Source: UBA668 sp963720695 (GTDB lineage: Bacteria; Actinomycetota; Acidimicrobiia; Acidimicrobiales; Ilumatobacteraceae). From it: a DNA stretch of 64,000 bases. Of the stretch, positions 52,414-59,877 are shown in pieces. Position 1 is the stretch's first letter, and the number at the start of each line of letters is the position of its first letter. Both the position numbers and the translations under genes were made by a program. The stretch covers positions 372,001 through 436,000 of the forward strand of contig CAVRGG010000007.1 in assembly GCA_963720695.1 (NCBI GenBank). Direction: 5' to 3'. Below the pieces are notes generated by a model. It saw nothing but the letters and a program-made list of their open reading frames with translations, ran no database searches and was not told the DNA's origin.

Positions 52414-53349
52414 ATGGATGATCTCGTGTACTTGACCGAAGCCGACGTGCGCGGCCTCGTCGACATGCCGGTCCTGCGCGATCGCTTGCGGGAAGCGTTC
52501 GCGATGTTCTCCGCGGGCGTCGCCGACGTGCCACCGCGGATCGCGGCCCGTGCCCCCGACGGCATGCTCGCGGCGATGCCCGGCTATCTGCCCGGCGTGG
52601 GGCTGGTGGTGAAGGCGGTCAGCGTCTTCGCCGGCAACCACGGCACCGAGGTGCCGTCGCACCAGGGGCTCATCGTGCTGTGCGACGAGCACACGGGAAC
52701 ACCCTTGGCGGTGATCGACGGTGCTTCCGTCACCGCCCTGCGCACGGCCGCATCGGCCGCCGTCGCGGCTGACGTCCTCGCGCGACCGGACGCGACCGTC
52801 CTCGCGATCATCGGCGGAGGGGTGCAGGGTCACTCCCACCTCAGCGCGTTCGCCGACCTCCGACCGTGGTCATCGGTGCGCGTCGCCTCCCGCACGCGTG
52901 GCTCGGCGCTGGCGCTCGCTGCTCGTCACCCGAAGGGCGCGGCGATGTCCTTCGAGGACGCAGTACGCGGCGCCGACGTCATCTGCCTGACGACCGACGC
53001 CGATGAGCCGGTGATCGATCCGGCATGGGTGTCGGCCGGTGCTCACGTGGGCTCGGTCGGCAACCGCGCCGAGCTCCATCCCGGCTTCACGGAGGGCACG
53101 GTCTTCGTCGAATGGATGGGCGCGGCCACCTCGCCGCCGCCGGCCGGCGCCGTCGATCTGCAGGGCGTCGACCCGTCGCGCGTCGTCGAGATCGGCCAGG
53201 TCATCGCCCGTCGTCACGCCGGCCGAACGAGTGCGAGTGAGGTCACCGTCTACAAGTCGACCGGCCACGCCGTCGAGGACGCGGCGGCTGCGCGGATGGT
53301 CTTCGACGCAGCGATCGAGAAGGGCGCCGGCGTCCGCCTTCCGCGCTGA
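52414..53349 (+). CDS. Ornithine cyclodeaminase/mu-crystallin-family enzyme
   Basis: The 311-residue NAD(P)-dependent enzyme shows the family pattern: PGYLPGVGLVVKAVSVFAGNHG with the substrate Lys, GASVTALRTAASAAVAADVLARPDA, the Rossmann loop IIGGGVQGHSHLSAF (a GxGxQA variant), SFEDAVRGADVICLTTDADEPVID and HVGSVGNRAELHPG. Relatives include ornithine cyclodeaminase, alanine dehydrogenase (archaeal type) and ketimine reductases. The gene stands alone, so the reaction is not fixed. The start is set by a leaderless box. Confidence 0.88.
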   Translation: MDDLVYLTEADVRGLVDMPVLRDRLREAFAMFSAGVADVPPRIAARAPDGMLAAMPGYLPGVGLVVKAVSVFAGNHGTEVPSHQGLIVLCDEHTGTPLAVIDGASVTALRTAASAAVAADVLARPDATVLAIIGGGVQGHSHLSAFADLRPWSSVRVASRTRGSALALAARHPKGAAMSFEDAVRGADVICLTTDADEPVIDPAWVSAGAHVGSVGNRAELHPGFTEGTVFVEWMGAATSPPPAGAVDLQGVDPSRVVEIGQVIARRHAGRTSASEVTVYKSTGHAVEDAAAARMVFDAAIEKGAGVRLPR

Positions 53350-53435
53350 ACCCGAGCCGGGTCTCCGCATGGTGGCCACCCGCGTTCGCGCGTTATGGTG
53401 CCCACCGGAAGCCGACTCACCTACCTGGGGGAACC

Positions 53436-54566
53436 GTGAAGACCAAGGCAGCAATTCTCCGTGCTCGCAACACGCCGTGGAGCGTGGAAGAGATCGAACT
53501 CGACCCGCCCAAGACCGGCGAAGTGCTGGTGAAGATCGTCGCCAGCGGCATGTGCCACAGCGACGAGCACCTGATGACCGGCGACCTCGCCGGCGCGACC
53601 CCGGAGCCGCCGCTGATCGGCGGCCACGAGGGCGCCGGTGTGGTGCTCGAGGTCGGCCCCGGCGTGTACAGCGTGGCCCCCGGCGACCACGTCGTGTTCG
53701 GTTTCGTTCCGGCGTGCGGCCGCTGCCCCAGCTGCGCCAGCGGCCACAGCAACCTGTGCGACATGGGCGCGATCACCGCCACCGGCATGCAGCTCAGCGA
53801 CGGCACGGCCCGCCACCACGACAAGGACGGCAACGACCTGGCGCTCGGCATCGGCGCACTCGGCACGTTCGCCCACCACACGGTGGTCAACGAGGCCAGC
53901 TGCATCAAGATCGACAAGGACCTCCCGCTCGACAAGGCCTGCCTGCTCGGCTGCGGCGTCGTCACCGGCTGGGGCTCGGCGGTGTACGCCGCCGACGTGC
54001 AGCCCGGCGACATGGTCGCCGTGGTCGGCTGTGGCGGCATCGGCAGCAACGCGATCCAGGGCGCCAAGCTCGCCGGTGCGGCCGTCATCGCGGCCATCGA
54101 CCCGATCGAGTTCAAGCGTGAGAAGGCGATGGAGTTCGGCGCCACCCACACCCACGCCTCCATCCAGGACGCGCTCGCCGCGCTGCCCGACACCACCTGG
54201 AGCCGCGGCTTCGACAAGGTCATCATGACCTGCGGCGTCGGCAACGGTGACGTCCTCGGCGAGGCCTTCTGGCTCGGTGGCAAGCGCAGCAAGATCGTCG
54301 TCACCAACATCCACCCCGTCAGCGAGGCCAGCATCGCCATCCCGGCCGCCTTCCTCACCGTGTTCGAGAAGCAGCTGATCGGCTCGCTCTTCGGATCGGG
54401 CAACCCGCGCAAGGACATCCCGCGCCTGCTCGAGCTGTACACCCAGGGTCAGCTCGACCTCGACGGCCTGGTCACCAAGACCTACCCGATCGAGGGCATC
54501 AACGACGGCTACGACGCGATGAACGCCGGCGAGAACATCCGCGGCGTCCTCGTCTACGAGCACTGA
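53436..54566 (+). CDS. NDMA-dependent-type zinc alcohol dehydrogenase (first of pair)
   Basis: The 376-residue medium-chain dehydrogenase has catalytic zinc ligands in ASGMCHSDEH, GGHEGAG and LLGCGVVTGWGSA, the structural zinc CGRCPSCASGHSNLC, and the cofactor loop VVGCGGIGSNAIQGA. The long KREKAMEFGATHTHAS region and C-terminal INDGYDAMNAGENIRGVLVYE match the actinobacterial group with tightly bound NAD that needs an external carrier (NDMA in vitro, mycofactocin in vivo). GGGGGA lies 4 nt before GTG 53436. No mycofactocin genes are in the window. It heads a four-gene overlapping run with a second dehydrogenase, MoxR and VWA. Confidence 0.9.
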   Translation: MKTKAAILRARNTPWSVEEIELDPPKTGEVLVKIVASGMCHSDEHLMTGDLAGATPEPPLIGGHEGAGVVLEVGPGVYSVAPGDHVVFGFVPACGRCPSCASGHSNLCDMGAITATGMQLSDGTARHHDKDGNDLALGIGALGTFAHHTVVNEASCIKIDKDLPLDKACLLGCGVVTGWGSAVYAADVQPGDMVAVVGCGGIGSNAIQGAKLAGAAVIAAIDPIEFKREKAMEFGATHTHASIQDALAALPDTTWSRGFDKVIMTCGVGNGDVLGEAFWLGGKRSKIVVTNIHPVSEASIAIPAAFLTVFEKQLIGSLFGSGNPRKDIPRLLELYTQGQLDLDGLVTKTYPIEGINDGYDAMNAGENIRGVLVYEH

Positions 54567-54576
54567 GGCGCGCATC

Positions 54577-55734
54577 ATGACGACGAGGACATGCCGGGCC
54601 GCAGTGCTGCGCGGCGTCGGTGAGCAGTGGCAGATCGAGGAGCTGACGATCGACCCGCCCAAGGCCGGTGAGGTCGTCGTGCAATGGAAGGTCGCCGGCC
54701 TCTGCCACAGCGACGAGCACTTCGTCACCGGCGACATGGTGCCCCCGGCCGAGATGCTGGAGATGGCCGGCATGCCGCCCTTCTTCCCCGTGATCGCCGG
54801 CCACGAAGGCGCCGGCGTGATCGTCGAGGTCGGCCCGGGCGTCACCAGCGTCCAGGTGGGCGATCACGTGTCGGCCAGCTTCATCCCGTCCTGCGGGCGT
54901 TGCCGTTACTGCAGCAGCGGTCGCCAGAACCTGTGCGACGCCGGCATGGGCGCGATGCTCAAGGGCCAGATCTCCGACGGCACCGACCGCCACTTCCTCG
55001 GTGGTGAGCCGGTCACGCTGATGGCCAAGCTCGGCACGTTCGCCGAGTACACCTGCGTGTCGGAGGCATCGGTCATCAAGGTCGACATCGACCTGCCCCT
55101 CGACGCGGTCGCGCTGGTGAGCTGTGGCGTGGCGACCGGATGGGGTTCGGCCACCAAGCGCGCCGACGTTCGCCCCGGCGACACGGTCGTCGTGGTCGGC
55201 ATCGGCGGCATCGGCATCAACGCCGTGCAGGGCGCGGCGATGGCCGGGGCCAAGCGGGTCATCGCCGTCGACCCTGTCGAGTTCAAGCGGGAGAAGGCGA
55301 TGGAGATGGGCGCCACCCACACCTTCGCCTCGATGGAGGAAGCGTTCCCGATGGTCACCGAGATGACCGAGGGCCAGATGGCCGACAAGGTGATCATGAC
55401 CCCCGGCGTGATGTACGGCGAGCTGATGCAGCTCGGTACCGCACTCGCCGGTAAGGGCGGCACCATCGTGGTCACCGCGGTGGCGCCGATCACGCAGACC
55501 GAGAGCTCCGTGAACCTGTTCGAGCTGGCGATGTACAACAAGGAGATCAAGGGCACGATCTTCGGCTCGCTCAACCCGCGCAGCGACATCCCGTCGCTGC
55601 TCGGTCTGTACCGCGAGGGACAGTTGAAGCTCGACGAGCTGATCACCCAGCGCTACACGCTCGACCAGATCAACGAGGGCTACCAGGCCATGCGCGACGG
55701 CAAGAACATCCGCGGCGTGATCGTGTATGACTGA
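54577..55734 (+). CDS. NDMA-dependent-type zinc alcohol dehydrogenase (second of pair)
   Basis: The 385-residue product resembles the preceding dehydrogenase: GLCHSDEH, AGHEGAG, VSCGVATGWGSA for the catalytic zinc, CGRCRYCSSGRQNLC for the structural zinc, and VVGIGGIGINAVQGA for the cofactor. It starts 10 nt after the first copy, a local duplication with divergence, for example an extra PPAEMLEMAGMPPFF loop. Different substrate ranges for the two copies are likely. Its last 8 nt overlap the MoxR gene, so synthesis of the three is linked. Confidence 0.9.
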   Translation: MTTRTCRAAVLRGVGEQWQIEELTIDPPKAGEVVVQWKVAGLCHSDEHFVTGDMVPPAEMLEMAGMPPFFPVIAGHEGAGVIVEVGPGVTSVQVGDHVSASFIPSCGRCRYCSSGRQNLCDAGMGAMLKGQISDGTDRHFLGGEPVTLMAKLGTFAEYTCVSEASVIKVDIDLPLDAVALVSCGVATGWGSATKRADVRPGDTVVVVGIGGIGINAVQGAAMAGAKRVIAVDPVEFKREKAMEMGATHTFASMEEAFPMVTEMTEGQMADKVIMTPGVMYGELMQLGTALAGKGGTIVVTAVAPITQTESSVNLFELAMYNKEIKGTIFGSLNPRSDIPSLLGLYREGQLKLDELITQRYTLDQINEGYQAMRDGKNIRGVIVYD

Positions 55735-56665
55735 GGCCGATCACGGCGGCCTGATCGAGCGTGTGCACACCCGCGTCGTCGGTCGGGCCCGCGAGATCGA
55801 GTTGGTCGTCGCCGCCTTGGCAGCCGACCGACACGTACTGCTCGAAGGCCCACCCGGCACCGGCAAGAGCACGCTCCTGCGCGCCGTCGCCGGCGAGCTC
55901 GGCCTCGGGTTCGAGTTCGTCGAGGGCAACGCGGAACTGACGCCGGCGCGCCTCGTCGGACACTTCGACCCGGCCCGCGTGCTCACCGACGGCTACGACC
56001 CCGAGGTGTTCGTCGACGGCGCGCTCATCACCGCGATGCGCGACGGCTCGCTGCTCTACGTGGAGGAGATCAACCGCATCCCGGAGGAGACGCTCAACGT
56101 CCTCATCACGGTGATGAGCGAGCGCGAGCTCCACGTGCCCCGGCTGGGCCGAGTGGCGGCCGCGCACGGCTTCCGGTTGGTCGCGGCGATGAACCCGTTC
56201 GACGCCATCGGTACCGCCCGTATCAGCAGCGCGGTCTACGACCGAGTGTGTCGCCTCTCGGTCGGGTACCAGGACGCGCCGGACGAAGCAGCGATCGTGC
56301 GCGGTGCGCTCGTCCACGCCGAGGTCGATCCCGCGTGGCTCGACAAGGTCGTCGAGGTCGTCCGCCGCACCCGCGAGCATCCCGACGTGCGCATCGGCTC
56401 CTCCGTGCGCGGTGCCATCGACACCGTCGCCGTCGCCAACTCGCTGGCCGGCCTGCGCGGGCTGACGGCGCTCGACGCCGCGGTCGGCCTCGACGCCGCG
56501 CTCGTCGCACTCAGTGGCCGGCTCCGCCTGCGCGAGGGGTGCAACCGCAGCGCCGAGGAGATCGTGACCGAGTTGTGGGGCGAGGTCTTCGCCGCGCCCG
56601 ACGGTGGCGAGGGCGACGGCGGGGGAAAAGCCCACGCCCCGACGGGGGCCAGCAACGGTCGGTGA
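55727..56665 (+). CDS. MoxR-family AAA+ ATPase
   Basis: This 312-residue AAA+ protein has Walker A GPPGTGKST, the MoxR-specific EGNAELTPARLVGHFDP, Walker B SLLYVEEINRIPEE, sensor 1 VAAMNPFD and an arginine-finger/lid region with RISSAVYDRV. MoxR ATPases act as chaperones that mature or insert cofactors into enzymes, usually together with a VWA protein, which is encoded next. The ATG lies within the end of the dehydrogenase gene (8-nt overlap), an unusual tight link that suggests these dehydrogenases are clients. Confidence 0.92.
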   Translation: MTEADHGGLIERVHTRVVGRAREIELVVAALAADRHVLLEGPPGTGKSTLLRAVAGELGLGFEFVEGNAELTPARLVGHFDPARVLTDGYDPEVFVDGALITAMRDGSLLYVEEINRIPEETLNVLITVMSERELHVPRLGRVAAAHGFRLVAAMNPFDAIGTARISSAVYDRVCRLSVGYQDAPDEAAIVRGALVHAEVDPAWLDKVVEVVRRTREHPDVRIGSSVRGAIDTVAVANSLAGLRGLTALDAAVGLDAALVALSGRLRLREGCNRSAEEIVTELWGEVFAAPDGGEGDGGGKAHAPTGASNGR

Positions 56666-57600
56666 GTCCGCCGCCCTCCGTGAAGGAGGGGGATGAGGCC
56701 GACGCCGAGGTCGCGCAGAACCAGAAGCGCACGACCTCGCGGCGCGACCTGGCGCGCAACCCGCGGTTCGAGCAGGTGTCGCCCGAGGTCGGCGAGCTCG
56801 ACGAGTCCGCCGTCGACGAAGGTCTTCGCGACGACCCGGACGAGACGTTGGCGATGCTGGCCGACCTGGTCGGCGCGACCGATCGAGACCTGCGCGAGCT
56901 CGCCAAGCGACTCGCCGGCCGCTTGTTCCTCGACATCGCCCGCCGGGGTCCGGTTCGCCCACGCGGCATCGGCACGCTGCGCGACCTGCCGTACACCGTC
57001 GACGGGGGCGACCTCGACATCGACGCGAGCATGGAGGCGATCGTCGAGGGCCGCGCCGGCGGCCTCGACGTCGAACGGTTGCGGGTCAGGAGCTGGGTGA
57101 AGCCCGAGACCGCGCTGTGCCTGCTGGTCGACCGCAGCGGATCGATGGGCGGCAAGCCGCTCGCCACGGCGGCGGTGGCGGCGGCCGCGGTCGCCACCCG
57201 CTCGCCCAAGGACTACAGCGTGCTCGCGTTCGGCAAGAACGTGGTCGTCGCCAAGGGGCAGACCACCCCCAAGCCGAGCGATCTCGTCGTCACCGATCTG
57301 CTCTCGCTGCGCGGCTACGGCACGACCGATCTCGCCGGGGCCCTCCACGCGGCTGCCGACCAGTTGTCGCGCAGCCGCGCCGGACGCAAGGTGACCGTCC
57401 TCTTGAGCGATTGTCGCTGGACGGTCGAGGGCGACCCCGTGGCCGCCGCGGCCTGCCTCGACGAGGTGGTCGTCATCGCTCCGGAGAGCGATGCGGACGA
57501 GGCGCGGACGTTCGCCGCGCAGATCGGGGCGAGGCTGACGACGGTCAGTGGACCGTCGGCGGTGGCCGACGCGATCGGCAGAGCGCTCGACCGCAGCTGA
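56662..57600 (+). CDS. VWA-domain partner of MoxR
   Basis: Starting at GTG 56662 (GTGA overlap with moxR), the 312-residue protein has a helical N-terminal half (SRRDLARNPRFEQVSPEVGELDE, LREL AKRLAG-type segments) and a C-terminal VWA domain with MIDAS residues LLVDRSGSMGGKPL, the Thr in RGYGTTDLAGAL and VLLSDCRWTVEGDP. VWA proteins of the CoxE/NorD/BchI-partner kind work with MoxR ATPases in metal-centre assembly. There is no signal peptide or membrane helix, so it acts in the cytoplasm. A CCCTCC/GGAGGG hairpin lies just inside the coding start. Confidence 0.9.
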   Translation: MSPPPSVKEGDEADAEVAQNQKRTTSRRDLARNPRFEQVSPEVGELDESAVDEGLRDDPDETLAMLADLVGATDRDLRELAKRLAGRLFLDIARRGPVRPRGIGTLRDLPYTVDGGDLDIDASMEAIVEGRAGGLDVERLRVRSWVKPETALCLLVDRSGSMGGKPLATAAVAAAAVATRSPKDYSVLAFGKNVVVAKGQTTPKPSDLVVTDLLSLRGYGTTDLAGALHAAADQLSRSRAGRKVTVLLSDCRWTVEGDPVAAAACLDEVVVIAPESDADEARTFAAQIGARLTTVSGPSAVADAIGRALDRS

Positions 57601-57618
57601 CGGCCGGCGCCGCTCGCG

Positions 57619-58908
57619 TCAGTTGCAGACGACGTTCTCGGAAGGGACGATGTCGCCCTTCACGTTCTCCTGCGGTGCGAGTCCCGTGGTCGTGGGCCCG
57701 GTGTCGGCAGGAGCGGTCGTCGTGGTCGCGGTGCCGGCTGCCGGCTGGGAGGTGGTGGTGCTCTCGAACACCTGCACCGGTGCGCCCGACAGCGAGGTGA
57801 CACCCTGGAAGATCTTGAGGATCGACTGCATGTTCTCGCCCTTGATCTTGGGATCCAACACGTCGTTGCCGCTGACGATCAGCCGGCTGCCCTCGACCTG
57901 GTAGGTGTTGATGCCCTTGGGGTCGACGTCGCGCATGACGCCGGCGAACTTGAGCATGTCGTCGAGGGTGAAACCGTCCTCCGTGACGATGTCGGTCTGC
58001 AGCGACTTGATCAGCGCCTGGGCCACGGCCGGATCGAAGAGGCCCTTGTTCAGCGCCGATTGCAGCACGCGCCGCAGGAAGTCCTGCTGGCGAGAGATCC
58101 GTCCGAAGTCACTGGCCCGGTCCTCGTGCGGCGTGCCGTTCTGGTCGACCCACTTGAGGTGACGCGACCGCACGTAGGCGAGCGCTTCGTCGCCGGTGAA
58201 CGTGTGGCATCCGGCCTCGGTGATGTTGATGCCGACGTTCTTGTCGACGATCGGGGTGTCGAACGGGACGGCGACCCCTCCCACGGCGTCGACGATGCGC
58301 TTGAACGCACAGAAGTCGACCTGGATGTAGTGGTCGACCACGATGCCGAAGTTGTCGTACAGCGTCTGCGCCAGCAGCGAGTAGTCGTCCTTGACGTACG
58401 CCGAGTTGATCCGGTTCTTGCCCTTGCCGGGGATGCGCACCCACAGGTCGCGAGGGAACGACAGCACGGCGGCCTGGCGGCCGCTCGGATCGACGCGCAT
58501 CACCATGATCGTGTCGCTGCGGTTGCCGATGTTGACGCGGGCCGGATCCGCGGCGCCGGCCCACGGAGAGTTCGGATCGACGCAGGCGTTGGCGTCGGAG
58601 CCGGTGATCAGGAAGTTCTGCGCTTGCGGATCGGCAGCGGGGAACGTGCCCGGCACCCCGGTGGAGCCGGTCCCCGTGTCGATCGGGCCCACGGTGACCC
58701 CGGGCAGGACGGTGGTGTTGACGGCGAACTGCGGGGTCTGCAGTCGGTTGTCGAGCTGGCGCTTGCCGTACAGCAGGGCGCCGGCGCCGGCGAGACAGGC
58801 GATGACGACGACGATGTTGAACACCAGCACCGCTCGCTGGGCCATCGTGTGGCGCGGCTTGAAGGGTGGCGGCGGCGGGGGAGGGGTCTCGTCGTCGTCG
58901 GTGTCCAT
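57619..58908 (-). CDS. LytR-CpsA-Psr (LCP) family wall-polymer ligase
   Basis: The 429-residue protein has a short Pro-rich cytoplasmic tail, one membrane helix (AVLVFNIVVVIACLAGAGALLYG) and an external LCP domain with SDTIMVMRVDPSGRQAAVLSFPRDLWVRIPGKGKNRINSAY, GIVVDHYIQVDFCAFKRIVDAVGGV and ALAYVRSRHLKW...DFGRISRQQDFLRRV. The conserved Asp and Arg residues that hold the polyprenyl-phosphate are present. LCP enzymes attach glycopolymers to peptidoglycan. A Thr-rich C-terminal tail follows. TAGCCT lies 9 nt before the ATG. Confidence 0.92.
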   Translation of the reverse strand: MDTDDDETPPPPPPPFKPRHTMAQRAVLVFNIVVVIACLAGAGALLYGKRQLDNRLQTPQFAVNTTVLPGVTVGPIDTGTGSTGVPGTFPAADPQAQNFLITGSDANACVDPNSPWAGAADPARVNIGNRSDTIMVMRVDPSGRQAAVLSFPRDLWVRIPGKGKNRINSAYVKDDYSLLAQTLYDNFGIVVDHYIQVDFCAFKRIVDAVGGVAVPFDTPIVDKNVGINITEAGCHTFTGDEALAYVRSRHLKWVDQNGTPHEDRASDFGRISRQQDFLRRVLQSALNKGLFDPAVAQALIKSLQTDIVTEDGFTLDDMLKFAGVMRDVDPKGINTYQVEGSRLIVSGNDVLDPKIKGENMQSILKIFQGVTSLSGAPVQVFESTTTSQPAAGTATTTTAPADTGPTTTGLAPQENVKGDIVPSENVVCN

Positions 58909-58977
58909 GACCTGAGCAGGCTACCTGGGGTGCCCGCGCGGGTGGGGTCGCCCAAGATGTGACGGATGCGACGAGAC

Positions 58978-58983
58978 TAGGGT
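58978..58983 (+). promoter_or_regulatory. Leaderless -10 box for the MscS gene
   Basis: TAGGGT lies exactly 6 nt before the GTG at 58990. Confidence 0.45.
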
Positions 58984-58989
58984 CGAGCC

Positions 58990-59877
58990 GTGCTGGCCGC
59001 CTCCTCACAACCACAATGGATCGAGCGCCTCGACGAACTGCACCTGCTGACGCCGTTGCGCATCCTGTTCGCCGTCCTCATCGCCTACGCACTCACGCTG
59101 TTGGTGCGTCGGGTGATCGCCCGCTTCGTGCGCCGCACCATCGAGCTGCCAGGAGTGGATCCCGCCCGTGCAGATGCTCGTCAGCGGGCGCTGGGCAGTG
59201 CACTGCGTGGCGCGCTCGTCGGCGTGATCTGGTCGATGACGATCATCACGATCATCGGTGAGGTCGGCATCAACATCGGTGCGTTCGTCGCCACCGCGAC
59301 CGTCATCGGTGGCGCCGTCGCCTTCGGTGCCCAGCAGATGGTGCGCGACTTCATCGCCGGCATCTTCGTCCTCGCCGAGGATCAATACGGCGTGGGCGAC
59401 CAGGTCGACGTCGGTCACGCCTCGGGCACCGTCGAACGCATCACGCTGCGGTCGGTGCGGCTGCGCGACGGCCAGGGCGGCATCTGGCACGTGCCCCACG
59501 GCGGGGTGCTGCGCGTCGCCAACATGTCGAAGTCCTCGGCCGCGCTGCTGGATCTCGAGGTGTCACGAGGGACCGCACTGGCTGCGTTGGAGGCCGAGGC
59601 GACCGCGCTCTGCGACGCCCTCGTGGCCGACGAGGACGTGTCGTCGATGTTGGCCAACTCACCGGTCGCCGTCGGCATCGTCAACGTCACCGACGACCGC
59701 CTCGTCTACCGACTCTCGGTGAACACCACGCCGGGCATGCACGACATGGTCAAGCGACGGTGGCGGCTGCTGGCGCTGCGCGCGTTCGAGTCGGGGGCGT
59801 TGGTGGCACCGTCACTCGCGGCGCCCGTGGTGCACGTGAACACGATGGCCCCGTCGACGGAGCGCGACGAGGACTAA
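58990..59877 (+). CDS. MscS-family mechanosensitive channel
   Basis: The 295-residue protein has three membrane helices, the last being the pore-lining TM3 region GGAVAFGAQQMVRDFIAGIFVLAEDQYGVGD, followed by the beta domain TVERITLRSVRLRDGQGGIWHVPHGGVLRVANMSK and a mixed C-terminal domain. It should open under membrane tension to release solutes during osmotic downshock. The final stop overlaps the valS stop on the other strand. Divergent from the LCP gene. Confidence 0.92.
   Translation: MLAASSQPQWIERLDELHLLTPLRILFAVLIAYALTLLVRRVIARFVRRTIELPGVDPARADARQRALGSALRGALVGVIWSMTIITIIGEVGINIGAFVATATVIGGAVAFGAQQMVRDFIAGIFVLAEDQYGVGDQVDVGHASGTVERITLRSVRLRDGQGGIWHVPHGGVLRVANMSKSSAALLDLEVSRGTALAALEAEATALCDALVADEDVSSMLANSPVAVGIVNVTDDRLVYRLSVNTTPGMHDMVKRRWRLLALRAFESGALVAPSLAAPVVHVNTMAPSTERDED

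Noticed and set aside
53375..53384. GGTGGCCACC palindrome before the dehydrogenase operon
   Set aside because: A 10-bp GC-rich palindrome is expected by chance in this base composition and nothing else supports an operator.
56673..56689. CCCTCC/GGAGGG hairpin at the VWA start as a riboswitch or terminator
   Set aside because: It is only 6 bp, lies inside coding sequence and has no further structure.
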